Positions 13,705-26,363 of a DNA stretch of 64,000 bases are shown here, one piece after another; position 1 is the stretch's first letter, and every line of letters starts with the position of its first letter. Under the pieces are notes generated by a model, which saw nothing but the letters and a program-made list of their open reading frames with translations, was not told the DNA's origin and did no database searches. The translations under genes and the position numbers were made by a program. The stretch is from contig NW_024881295.1 of NCBI RefSeq assembly GCF_018691265.1, positions 16,973,904-17,037,903 of the forward strand. The letters are read 5' to 3'. Source of the DNA: Tyto alba (Eukaryota; Chordata; Aves; Strigiformes; Tytonidae).

Positions 13705-14431
13705 TCAATGTTTTCTTGACAGTAATTTTAAAGCTGTAAAATGCTAGCATCAAAAGAACCATAGGTTCACAGAATACTATAGCTGTATATATTTGGTGCT
13801 TGAGAAAGGGCTATAAAAGGGGCTTTAGGGAACATCAAATATGAAATTGTGTCAAATAATTTTCAGTCTTCCCTATAGTCCTATATGTGCTAGTTCCTAG
13901 CACCAGGGAAAGATAGTTCTCTTTATCCTGTAATCTGCATAAACTATAACACTGGATATTGGACATGGGGGAAGTGACCCAATAACAATGACAGCATTAT
14001 ACCTTAAAAAAAGACACTTTTACAGTTCTTAGTATCATCTTTTAGGATGTCTAAATGAACAGTTCTGGTCAAGTTTCATGTTTTTAACTGCTGTTACATG
14101 TAGTCACTTACACTGCACACAAGCCACCAGCAGACAAATCAACAACTCCCAAACAACCCCACCATGGAGTTTTCTCAGAATAGACTTTCATAGACTTGCA
14201 GATGGTGTTTTTTATTTTGCCTAAAAGAACTCAGAAGTATTGTTTGGGAAAGGAGAAAAACAAAAAGATGTATTGAATATTCCCATACAGTATAAAGACA
14301 AAGATTGTAGGGACTGCCAACGACTTGACTCATTTCTCCAGTTTTTCTTACACAACTCCCACTTCTTGTCCTCCAGGATTGTAGGGAAGCAATTACTTGC
14401 TTATTTCTGTAATTAAAGCAAATTGACCTGA

Positions 14432-15467
14432 CTTTCTGTGCTGGGTTTGTGTGTGTGGCGGGGTTTTTGGTAGTGGGGGAGGGGGCTACAGCAGTGGCCC
14501 CCTGTGAGAAGCTTCTCCAAGCTTTCCTGGCTCCAAGCTGGACCCACCTCTGGCCAAGGCTGAGCTAATTAGCGATGGCGGCTGCGCCTCTGCTGTGACA
14601 TATTTAGGGAAGGGAACCTGGGACTCCAAGTTGGACTTGTGAGGAGGAGTTTTGAGGAAGACACCTATGCAAACACTGAGGTCAGTGGAAGAAACAAGGA
14701 GGAAGGGGGGGTGTGCCGGTACATAGACCACCCCCCTGCAGCCTGTGGTGAGAGGACAGGCTGTCCCCATGTGCTACCCATGGAGGTCCACGGTGGAGAA
14801 GATGCTGACCTGCAGCCCATGGAGGATCCCAGGCTGGAGCAGCTGATTTCACCCAAATGAGGCCGGGACTCTGTGGGAAGAAGCACCTGCTGTTGTAGTT
14901 TGGTGCTGGGAGGATTGTAACACGCGGGGGTGACCCACACTGGAGCAGCTCCGGAAGCGCTGCAGGCCATGGGAAGGACTCACGATGGACACAGTTCATG
15001 GAGGACAGCCTCCTGTGAGAGGGACACAACACTAGAACAGGGGAAGAATGCAAGGAGTCCCCCCTGCTCCCTGAAGAGGAAGATGAGGCAGACTGACTGT
15101 AACCCCTGTTCCCTGCCCTCTGTGCCACTGTGGGGGAGGAGGTAGAGAAATCAGGAGCAAAGCTGAGCCCGTGAAGAAGGGAGGTGTAGGGAGAAGGTGT
15201 TTTTAAGATGTAGTGAAGCTTCTCACTGTCCTACTTTGTCTGTTATGTGTTGTTGTTGTTATGGTTTTAATTAAATTGATGGGTTTTTTCTTCCCCTAAC
15301 AAGTGTGTCTTTTGCCTGTGACTGTAATGGGTGAGTCATCCAGCCCTGTCCTTATCTTGATTCCTGGCCTTTTGCTTTATTTTCTTCTTCCCAGCACTGG
15401 GGGGGAAGGGGTGAATGAGTGGCTGCATGGTGCTTAGTTGCCCTCTGAGCTCAAATATGACACTTTC
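14432..15467. repeat. 5-bp target-site duplication around the solo LTR
   Basis: CTTTC occurs directly before the TG start (14432-14436) and directly after the CA end (15463-15467) of the LTR. This fixes both borders and shows a retroviral-type integration. Confidence 0.8.
14437..15462 (+). mobile_element. solo LTR, ERVL-like, with 5-bp target-site duplication
   Basis: The element starts TGTGCTGGGTTTG and ends AATATGACA, so it has TG...CA termini. It is flanked by CTTTC at 14432-14436 and again at 15463-15467, a 5-bp duplication as expected for ERVL-type integration. The interior has GGCCAAGGCTGAGC, CTGTGACATATTTAGG, repeated CTGGAGCAG-type blocks and an ATTAAA poly(A) signal near 15268 ahead of a GT/T-rich stretch. 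These are features of a songbird LTR family. There are no gag, pol or env remains, so the provirus has been reduced to one LTR, presumably by recombination between its two LTRs. It lies antisense to ERC1. Open frames of 70-150 codons inside it are shadows of GC-rich LTR sequence. Confidence 0.88.
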
Positions 15468-18400
15468 AAAAAAGGAATTTCTATTCAACTCTACAAAATA
15501 GTCTGAAGATAGACTTTGCCTTACCTACACCCTGCGAAGCTATACTTATTTTAAAAACAATACCAGAACGACTCACATATGCGCAGTGGCCATATAAGCA
15601 CATCCAACCTTTAAGATTTCCCTCCTTGTATTTTGAACTATGTTGATGATGTCCGGATGGGATTTACAATAGCTCAAAGCTACTATTGTTCACACTACAT
15701 TAAATCTACAATATATGCAATGAGATATCATAATATTTTCACTTGGAACTTCTATTAACCCACAACTTGACTGTATTTAATGAAATATGTAGTGCTCACA
15801 GAGTTGATTTATATGCATCACTATTTACAGTGCGCATTTATAAAAGAGGAAAAAGCACCCTAAGGAACTCACGGTTCTTTTGACTTTAACAGAAAGTAAA
15901 AAGTGCCTGACTTGGTTTAGCTCAGTAACACCCCTGGAAGCCCCAGAATCTTATAGCTGGATTAGGGATGGCGACAGGAATCACTGATGCAGCTGAAACT
16001 GCTAGCATAGGAAATGTACTACTGCTACCAATCCTGAGCCAAAACACTCCTGCATATTTTAAAACAAATATCACAGTCCTATTTATGTTTGTTGTGTACA
16101 AAAGTATATAGAAACAATAAAAAAGGCATGCTGAGGACCTGGAAAACTATTTTTGTCAGTGTTGTTCTAGAAATAAGCATGGTGAAGGATTCATATACCC
16201 ACAGAGGAATTACAGAGGTTTTCCTGAATAGATAAACCTTTACTTCTGAATATATTTAATTACACAAAGTCTATGTTAGAATACAGAAGAACAACAGTGT
16301 TTTGACCTGGAAAAGGCATACAGAACTAGCTAGCAGAAGTCAGTATATTAGTGCCCTCAGAGCTATCTTACAAGCAATCTGTTCTATAAGTTAATCAAAA
16401 TAAAACCATCACTCTCTTCATTCCTCTACCAGTTTGACATTGGGTTAGCTGAGTAATTATTTCTAGAAAAAAGTGTAATTCTTGTTATTCTTTTAGATAA
16501 GATGATCTGCATGCAGGTTATGGTAAAAATGAACTTTTCCCGCAGCTACATCCTTTACGCAGTAAAGAACATGGAGCACTAGTGACTTCCAAGAAATTAT
16601 TTTGTGCTGCACCTGCTCTCTAAGTGTGTTTGCAATAGTGAACTAGCAAACTGAGAAAAGACAAGAAGGGTATTCATTCACTAGTGCTACGATTGTGTAA
16701 GCCTAAAAAAATTATACATTTTAGTACTCTGTGTATGTATGCTGAGATCTCTACTGATGAGATCGTTCATGGCAATTTCTGTAAGAATGCTATAATCTAT
16801 TAATAGAAAAGAATAATGTAACAAAACCTGTGCGTTCTTAACACTAAGGCTATATGCTATGTTTTTCACATTCTCACTTGAAAGAGGTCTAATTTCTTTT
16901 CACTATCCAGAAAACTATGTTCCAAGAACTACCGAAGGGATCACTCACACTAAATCCAGTCCCCAGAAAACATATCCAGAAGAAAAAACTTATGTCCCGT
17001 GAAAAGACATGGAAACAAGAGCACAGTGTAGCTAAATTCTCAAGAAGTTAATGACTGGACCTCCTTTTCCCAACTCCTCCCTACAGCATTAATAGTCTTC
17101 GAAATTACCAAGTGGAACAAACCCCTTTAACACCACCTGGTGTACTTTTCAGCAGTTGGTCTTGCTTCCAGGCCTGTCATGGCTCATTAAGATAGTATAG
17201 TACTTTCTCTCTGCAAGACTGTTCTTGGGGACCACAGAATTCAAGATAAAATGAGATATAGAGGTTTTATCACAAGACAGAACAGGACTGTGACATATTG
17301 TGCCAAGATTTTAGTATCTGAAAAAGTTTTTCAAGGCAAATGAAAAGTAAAAACAAACCAGTCACAAAAGACAAACATGACTTCTCAATACTTAAGAAAC
17401 AGAGTAAACAACAACAATCTAATTCTGTATGTGCTCATATGGGACACCATTTTTAGGCTTTTCTAAAGGTTCACTTCGTTGCTTTGCAGTTTACCTTTCT
17501 GTGAAACTTTGAGATTTGAGTTTATTAACTCTCTCACCTACATGAATCATTTGACTGATCAGTTTTGTGCTGCTGCCCATAAATGAGTTAAGCTTTTCTG
17601 CTTATTTCCATGATTCAGGACATCTAGTATCAGTTGCACTAAAAACGAAGCAGCAGGCTGCCTCTAATGCTGCCACAACACTGGGTGCCTCAGAGTGCTC
17701 AAAGGCTCATTGACAACACAGGAGGACAGAAAGGATGACAGACTTCATTCCTTAATCACCAAGAGAAAAAAAGTGCCGAGAGAGATTATGTTTTCTCTCA
17801 AGCTTTCACCTGAATTAAAAACTAACAGCAGAAGCCAGAAAATTTGAAGGTAAGCAAGATCTACAATTACATTTATGAAAAGCCTAATGTTTCATTACAG
17901 TGAGAACTGTGGAATAAAAAAAAAAAAAAAATTCTGGCTTTTCAATAAAGTTTAGCCTTAAAAGACACACAATGTATCTATACACTGTATTTCAGCTTTC
18001 CTATTGGATTCTGTGTGATTTACTTCCAGATTAACAGCAGTCCCAAAGTCAGTTTATTTCCAATTATTTAAATGTAATGTCTGTATTGTTCAGTAATTAG
18101 AAAGGGATAATTCTTCACATTTCAGACTACACCAACTGAACTTTTTTGACAATTTAAATGTCAACATCTAACTGGGTGACCATAGTTAAAACAAACATAT
18201 ATGCTAATACATTTTATGCTTGAAAATTAAAAAGGACAAGACAAAGGTAATATGATACAGTTATGTTCATTTTCACCGTGTGCCTTGAAAAAGACATTTT
18301 AAAGGAAAAAAATATAAGTCTTTAGAAGAAAAAAAGGGACTGACTCAGATGCACTTGTTCAGCTTTGCCCCAGACAGTAAATCTTGTGGACATGGAGTGC

Positions 18401-21400
18401 CCCCTGTGGGATTTTAGCTTATTTAATTTCACACAAAGTAATTATAGGAGATCCTTTGGTACCACTGCTGCAATCACATGACGGCCTGATACAGCAAGTG
18501 GCCCATAGACCTTATAGTCCATTTCAATATGATGAAGTCTGCATTGGGCCTAGAAAGCCATACCTCGCAGATGCAAGGTTAACATATTACTGTGCTGTAG
18601 CACTGAGAACAAATGTGAAGTAACTTCAAACTACAGAGACAACTGTTAATAGATGTAGAACATACACACACTTCTGCAACTAGGAATCACTTCTCCTCTG
18701 GCGAACTGTTGTTAAACCATAGGCATAAGCCATAATTTCTCTAATGACAACTAAAAAAAAAAAAAAGTCTTTAATTTCCAAGATGACAATTACTGATAAA
18801 CTGACAAGTTATCATTGGATGGACATTGATACTGTCTGTTTTTTTTTTTTTTTTTTCCCTGGTTCTGTTCACCATGGGTGCACATAAGCTGAAACATTTT
18901 TGTTTGGTTAAACTGTTTGCTGCGTTTGAAACTACTTCACACCTCATTTTGGATCAACTGAAATTACTTTTCTGGCAAATAAAGTATGTGCCGATTAATC
19001 AGTTTCTTTTGGACTACTTTCAATTTCAACCTCATACTCATACCTCTAGACAATACTGCTTTATTGCTGAAAGGATGAACTTTTCAGAAGATAAACAACC
19101 TCAGCTTCCACTGACTTAATTTTCAGTTGTGAGTGCTCATGTGCATATGTTTGTATTTTTCTCATCCAACAGCCAGAAAATGAACATGTGGACTTATCAA
19201 CCATCTATCATATATTTTTAAGTGACTTGCATATCATGCAGGAAAACTTTAGCAGAGATAAGGAGGAACAGTCTTCCTGCATAGCACTGCCTAGGTTGGT
19301 ATTTTATTTTTAATAGTAGCTCTCATGTAGCTCTCAGCAGGCCTTCCAACTCTGAGATAAAATAAGGAAGGAATACAATGAACAGCCTCATTAAGCTACA
19401 CAGGTCTGGTTCATCTCTGATCACCGCCTACACTCTGTATCAAACGAAACACTATCTGTGGGATGTATTCATGTAATTAGAGACTACTGTGATAAAAATT
19501 CAGACGACTACTCATGTAAAGTCACATAAGAAATCACAAGATGTTTTTTGACAGCTTGATTTTGAAACATAAATTATGTTCTATTATAACAATTCATTCA
19601 TCTGTAACATCCTTATTATTTCTAAAGAAAAAAGAGGATAGTCAATTATTCTCGGACAAGTAATAATCATTCTGTTGTGTGCCAGGAGGATGAAGGATTC
19701 AACCCTGAAGCACCAACTGCATTATGTAAGTCTGCATCCCTTGAATTATAGGGCTAGCAGCAATTGCAATTAGCAAGAGAAGGCATAATTCAGGCAAAGG
19801 CTGTTGGACAGTTTTCCAGGTCTGAAAGAACAGATTGAGAAATGCTCCAACCGGGACTTTTCAACTCTGAAGCAGATGACTAGGAAGAACCTTCTGGTCC
19901 TTCTGACCATAACAAAAGGCCTGCCTAGTCAAAAAAAATAAAAATAAAAAATTCTCTACATGCAGACACAGTGTCTGTTCCCCTTCCCTGTAAGTGCAGT
20001 GTCCGCTGCTACAGTTTTGGCAATTGCATGAGCTCGGCTCCAGATTAGTCTGTTTGTGCTCGGTTATTTTCACACACTGCCAAAATTTGCTGACAACACC
20101 AGGAGAAAAAAAAAGGAAAGGAAAACTGGTGATTTTCAACAGTTTATAACTCAGCTCAGCCCAAGCAGGTTTTTATGGGACAAAGAACAGAGATTTCTCT
20201 GTAGACAGCACTTTATTCCTGCTTAATTTAAAAGATTTGCTGTGAATGATGGAAACATTAGAACTTCTTAAAGAAAACATAACAAAACAAAAATCCTAGC
20301 AGTTCACTACTATTTTTTTACAGTAGATCAGGTTTGGTGATATAGAGAGACCATTATCTACTGCTCTCATAATTACATACAACAAAGTTTTTTTTTTTAA
20401 AGAAAATGAAAATATTAGACTTAAAGGAAGAGGGCTTCAAAATACATAGTATTTCTTTAAGGAGTGAAATTTCTTCTTTGGAATAATTCACACTTGAGCT
20501 ACTATAGTGCCACAGTACTCCCTAAGGAGTGTGAAATGATCTTCTCAGGGTTACAGAGTCAGTAGTAAACACAAGTTCTACTCTAAGAAACAGTATTTTA
20601 AATGTGTATTTTCACTAACATAATATCTAACAACTTCCTATTAAAACCCAGAGGTAACTTTCTGAGGTCCTCTTGTTGCTTTAACACTTTCTTTCAGTCC
20701 ATATCTAGAATCTTCTAAAGTAGCATTTCCTAAACTATTTTTCTTGTATGCTCCCTTGTCTCATTAGTTGACTGCAGGGCCCAGGCTGTTAACTTCCACC
20801 TCTATCAAATTTCAAATTTAATCTGTGCTGCTTTTGAACACCTCAAACTTTTCCCAGTGAAGCATGTCCTAAAACCTGGCAAACAATATTGTTTTACTGT
20901 ATCTTTGAACAGTATCTGTTCAACAGCTATTGTTTTCTATCAAGAATACCAAAACCAGCTAACTGCCCCCCAAAATTGACCACTCATTCAATTACTGTTA
21001 CTTTTGAATTGAAATAGTAGGAAACATTTTAACAACTTTAGAAACTTTTTGCAAAACTAGAAAACAGATGACAAGAGTGCTTTTCATAAAAGGCACAGGC
21101 TGAGAAAGAGGCAACAAAGAATATACTGGAGTTTCTGTATATAAATATAAGATATTTAATTGACTGGGAGTCCTCAGGAGAGACTTGTTTGCAATAGAGC
21201 CTCGTGGTGAGGGTGAGTTTTTGAAGTTTGGATGCCTTTGGCAGCTTCATAGAACTTTAAGACAGACCAGCTATGACTAAAACATGCTCAGCTAGTTAAC
21301 TATACAAATGTAATGTTTTTTCCATCTTTCTCTCCATGTGCTGACAGCATTACCATTCTCTCCAGTGTTCTTCTTCCTTCTGAGGTACAATGGATCTACC

Positions 21401-22823
21401 AGTTTATGCAGTTCCTGATACTACATTTCAGTACAACAACTTTCCAACAATAACTTACTCAGCTAAGAGAGGTCATCATTTAGAAGAAGCGAGTAGTTAT
21501 ATTAAAGGCTCTAGAGCTACACAGTTCCAAATACATTTCAGGATATACTGTACACTACGTGTATATTTTCATGAGAAGGTTTGGCAGGGCAGTTTGGCAG
21601 AAGAAAGTACTGCCAAGTGATTGGATATGGGATATATCTCCAGTTGCTCTGGATTCCCACATCACCTTAAGAGCTATTTTTCCCATCCTCCAACACACCA
21701 ACTCTCAAGGCAGTCAAATTTATAGCTCAATAAAATTTTTTATTAAAAATAAAGTGTGGCTTTTAAGTACTGCAGTCTTCCAACATTCTTATGCCAGGTC
21801 TAGATCAGACTGTTGTAGCTGAATACGAAGCTGGGGAGGCTTGGCCCACTTTATACAGCACTCCTAAGTTAGAGTTTCAAGATCTAAGCCACCTCTCTTT
21901 CCATTTTGTAACAGCTGTTTTTCTATCCTTTCATTAAAAAAAAAAAAAAAAATAGAAAAGGAAAGAGACTAGTGTAGAAAAGTTAAATAAATAAATAATG
22001 GCTCACAAAACCACAGTGGAGGAACCACTGCTGGTCCTGCCAATAAAAATGCTCCTTCTCTTCAGGTCTGGCTAAACAACTGAAAGTGTTTCTAATGAAC
22101 TGCTGGCAGCACTATCCATCATTGCACTAAATGGATTCATGTCTCCCTCAACTAAGGATAACTATTTATCTATAATGCACAGTCAGAAATTAGGAAGTAT
22201 TTAAGCCTTAGAAGTCTAATTCCTCACTTCTCCCCACCTCCTCAAATCTTGGTTTTATTCAGGCTTCCACATGTAAAGATGATGGGAAAAGTCTGACTGA
22301 TAGAGAACTTCAAACTCTGTTCCAGTGCTAATGAATCATCTTCATGAGTGTGAAAAATACTTTAGCAGACCAGACATCTGCAGTCTGATTTTAGCATTAC
22401 AAGCACCTGACATTATGCTTATCTCTTCCCTCTTTCTTTTTTTGTTATTTGTTACATGGACTTGCATCTTACCTTGAAGTAGATTATAGGCTACTCAAAG
22501 CAAGATGGCACATTCATAAAACACACAAAATAACTGAGTCCCAATAATTGTTTAGGATCTTTCAAGATGTAATTGTGCAAATAATAGTAATTTACTGCAA
22601 ATGATCAGAAGGAAGAAATGTTTTTGAGCTCTAACAGAAGTGTGAAATTCATGTAGGTAATCCCTGGTCAGAAGTCACGTGTGAAGGCTCGACTGATTAC
22701 ACAGACAGCTGCTATCTACAGAGACATATTCATGCAGTGATTGTCTTTAGAACACCAGGGATCGGAGGAGAATTCAGAGATATCAATGAAACATGCCTAC
22801 AAATAATGAAAAGAAACACTTAC
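15468..22823. other. ERC1 intron downstream of the 22824-22984 exon, no gene recognised
   Basis: AT-rich intron with poly(A) and poly(T) runs (for example near 17917, 18841 and 21935). No next ERC1 exon was seen. A 92-codon minus-strand frame at 20139-19861 has a cysteine cluster but no supporting context. No repeat family was recognised. Confidence 0.6.
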
Positions 22824-22984
22824 TTCATTTCCAGGACCTCCTCCAAATGCTTCCTTCTTTCAGCTCGTAGGTTGGTCAGATGGGTTTCCTTCTCAGCCAG
22901 AGACTGCTGTGTAGAGGACAATTTTGCTTTCATTGACTCCAGCTCCTGCTTAACCTTCTCCATGGCCATCATCAGCTCTTCTAC
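22824..22984 (-). CDS. ERC1: ERC1 internal coding exon (third of three)
   Basis: This exon is 161 nt, starting in phase 0 after acceptor ATGTTTTAG|GTAGAAG and ending at a consensus donor GAA|GTAAGT. It gives 53 codons plus two bases of a Lys codon. The peptide begins VEELMMAMEKVKQELESMKA, contains QQSLAEKETHLTNLRAERRK and ends HLEEVLEM. This stretch separates ERC1 from ERC2: ERC2, as I remember it, has several substitutions around the LMMAMEKVKQELESM part. It is the distal part of the coiled coil, ahead of the C-terminal region that in ERC proteins leads to the PDZ-binding end in some isoforms. The following exon, which should begin by completing Lys and read Gln-Glu-Ala, was not seen in positions 1-22823. 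Met at residue 6 (Leu in mammals, from memory) is a minor difference. Confidence 0.96.
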
Positions 22985-24939
22985 CTAAAACATTTTTGGA
23001 GGAAAACAGGAAGAGAGAAAAAATAGTGTAATGTGATCAAATGGAACTTATTAAATGTCACAACTAAATTGGAGCACAAAGGTTACCAGTGCGTGTACAC
23101 TGCACAACACTTCTGTAGACTGGAAGCATCATCTAGTGCTGTGGACAGTACGCCTACGCTTGACTGAAGCAACATTACAGTCTGTGAATTAAGTCTTGTC
23201 ACTGGAACATTAACATTACAACACCAAATTGCAAATCTTCAACTCTTCAGCATTTCTATTGTAGAAAATGTACCACAAGGATAAAAGGATGGCCTGTATA
23301 TATTAAAACTGGCCTACAAAAATGCTAGGTATTAAATGGAGTACATTGATAGTATACCAGAAGGATAAAAAATTTTCTCTGTAAATGATGCCTAAAGAGA
23401 AACTACATATGCACTTTAAGAATGAAGGTAATGTTTCTGAAACAGGGAGAGGACTGTGTTCCCTTGAAGATGTAAGTAAGGCTACTTTCCTCAAAATATC
23501 TGTTGAGCAATGCTTATAGGCATGTTTTGTGATTTAGTAACATAAAAGATATTCAAAGAGTTGCTGGTGGCAGACAAGTACAGCAGAACAATGCTCGTAT
23601 CTTCAGCAAATGAGAAAAGTTCAGAATTACCATGATTGTAAATTCTAGCATAGATATTACACTGATGGACATAGTTGTATTTTATTTTGCACTTGGAGCA
23701 GGTTCTGTCTCAGCTAAAATGTATCACTGACTAACATGCAATACCACAATAAATGCTCAAATATAGCTACATGTAGCATTAAAAAATTTCTGTATATTCT
23801 TTTTAATCATTTTATAATAATGCTCAATGGCACACATTACTTTCATTGACATCTTCCACATAGATTTTCTCTATCACAACCAAGTGTTCAGAAACAATTT
23901 TATAATGCGCTTCAAATGGGAGAAACTCAGATGTTACTGTTGCACATAATCAAGTATTTGTATAAATTTAGTATGACAATACAGCACTGCAATGTATTTA
24001 TACCTCTACGTAACAGTCAACTTATGTTCCATCCCAAAAGTGAATTACTGAAATTACATTAAACTCAATTTCTACTTACAAGTTTTTACAAAGAGAGTTG
24101 GCACATCACTCGCTATATAGGTGCTGGAGTATGGAAGGTGTGGAACATATCACATCTTGCTTTAATAAATTCTGTACTGCTAAAGGCAGAACTAATAACT
24201 CAGGACAAACATGGATAATTGATTTTCATCCTCGCTCAGTGATAGAGCAAGAAAAATTGCAATGCAGAATTAGCAGATTTATAAAAATCTAGCATAGACA
24301 TTGTGTAGTGTTTATTGCAGAAAGACCACCTACTTCCACTCAAATGCAGCTGACAACATGCATTTTTCTTATGCCCAGCAAATTAAGAAAAATTTGAAAC
24401 ATGTAATTATCAAAAACTATTCAAAATGTACAGCCAAGAATTCATCCAGTAATCAACTGACCAAAGGAGAATTTCACTGACACATAGTCCAAACTGGCTA
24501 GCATGCATATAATGATCAAACTTTTCCTGTCGTATTAAGATTTAGTGTGCAAAACAAGATCAGGAATAGTCAATTTTTAAAACAAAAAGAAAACTCCATA
24601 AAATGAAATAGAGAAATATATCAGAAAAGAATGCAAAGAAAAACTGCAGAAACAATGAATAGCAAAAATACAACTAGGATGGAAGCTGATGCCTAGAAAG
24701 AAAAAAACAGCAACATGATGGGGAAGTGAAGGTGTACTCGTGTATCAGCTTTTACTTTCTTTGGATGGATCAGAATTACCTACAGAAACATTCTTCTTAA
24801 AACTGAGAAAAAAAGAGGCATGCCAACTACAAAACCCTCTGCTTGCAACAGAAAACAAGCTCAAATAAACAAGCCCACAGCCAACCGCAGCAATCAAAAT
24901 GGCTTGTGTCTATCTGTCAGTTGCCAAGATAAAACAATC

Positions 24940-24991
24940 AATAAATAACTAAATAATAAATAATAATAAAATAACTAAATACATAAATAAA
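24940..24991. repeat. AAATA/AATA-type simple repeat
   Basis: Imperfect AT-only low-complexity stretch made of ATAA and AAATAACT units. Only occasional C bases interrupt it. Confidence 0.7.
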
Positions 24992-26348
24992 GCAACATCT
25001 TTTCCATAATCAGATTTGAAAGATTTCTCATATCCTTCATTCCATTCCTAGTCATCAAGATTTGTGATGCTAACACTGAAGGACTGGTTTGCTTGATATG
25101 TATCTGTAGCATAACAACTCCATGCTGTTAAGAAGACACAACAAGGCTAGAGGCTGCTATCTAGGCCAAGGCTCCTAGCACTAGGTGGCAAGATCTAACT
25201 CTCCAGGAGTATTTTGTAGCAGTGGATACTGCAAGTACTTTAATCTTTTTCCCATTGCTCTGCTAATTCTTTTAATTCTAAGGTTATATTCTGTATCTTT
25301 GCAGGTTAACAGAAAATGGATCTAACCATACATTAGGAATGGCTGGAATGCAAGTGGCTTTTAAACTGTGCCAACAACTTAGTTCACGGAACTGTCATTA
25401 CCTTCCATCCTCTCCAGCAAGTATCATTTGTCACATGATTTGCTAAAGACAAAATTCAACAAAATAGTGATGACTGTATTCGCAATAAAGACTTCACTGT
25501 TCAGATTCATTAACTTATAGATATTCCATGGGACCATTTCAATTAAACTGCTGCAAAACAAAACATTTTATTTGGCAGCTTATGAATCTTTGTGCAGACC
25601 TGCCTGTGTATGTCCTGGTAAGCAGTCCTGTGAGAAACGATACCAGAATATTCACTGGAAGTAAACTGCTTGCAAAGCACGTCTAATTTAGCCTAGGCAA
25701 AACCCTTCAAATCTACCCTCGATTTTTTTTTTTTCCCAATGAGCAACTAAGTATATAATAAAGAAAAAAATCAGAGTTCCTGGCACACTGAGACATTTTC
25801 AGAGACATGCTGTTGACATTTTCAATTTAACTGCAGGTAAGCTTGTGCCCTGTCAGCTATAACTAGAAAGTTTCCATTTCAGAAGGTGTAATGAATGCAC
25901 TGCTGCTCCTCTTTTCTCTCTGCTGAAATGATAGTTTACAAAGCAGAGTATATCTTTGACTATCTATGACTTACCCATGATTCAGTTCTCTGTAGACAGG
26001 CCTGAAAGGTCTTCATGTATTCTGAGCAGGACAGATCTGCAGAGAACTTAAATGGAGACTATTTTTTTCATTATCTTTAGGCCTTAAGTGACCTGACCAG
26101 GTGACATCTTATCTTTATGAAGAACATGAAGCGGAATGAAGTTTCCATTAGAGGAGAGAGTTCCCAAGAGACTGAACAAACTATGTGAAAGAGGGCAAAC
26201 TATGTCAATTAAATCAGTACAGAATTCACAGCAGCAGCAAAGGGAAACATCAACACAGGACAAATTTTTTACATAGTATTTTGTCTCCTTAGAAGGCACG
26301 AAAGCAAGGCGGGGAGAAAAGGCAATATAACAGGAGAAGTTTATCTAC

Positions 26349-26363
26349 CATGTCAATGGCAGC
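26349..26363 (-). CDS. ERC1: candidate 15-nt ERC1 microexon (unproven)
   Basis: On the minus strand, in the intron between the second and third ERC1 exons, a good acceptor (TTATTTCTTCTATTTCTTTACAG) is followed by 15 bases and then GTAGAT, a possible though weak donor. The 15 bases read Ala-Ala-Ile-Asp-Met. Because both neighbouring exon borders are phase 0, inclusion would add five residues between AEKQ and VEEL without breaking the frame. A five-residue insert would shift the heptad register of the coiled coil. I see no TGC motif close to the acceptor of the kind linked to SRRM4-dependent neuronal microexons. This may be a chance decoy. Confidence 0.25.

Noticed and set aside
14486..15145. 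Several overlapping open frames of 70-148 codons on both strands
   Set aside because: All fall within the solo LTR at 14437-15462, which is non-coding. Its GC-rich sequence lacks stops in several frames.
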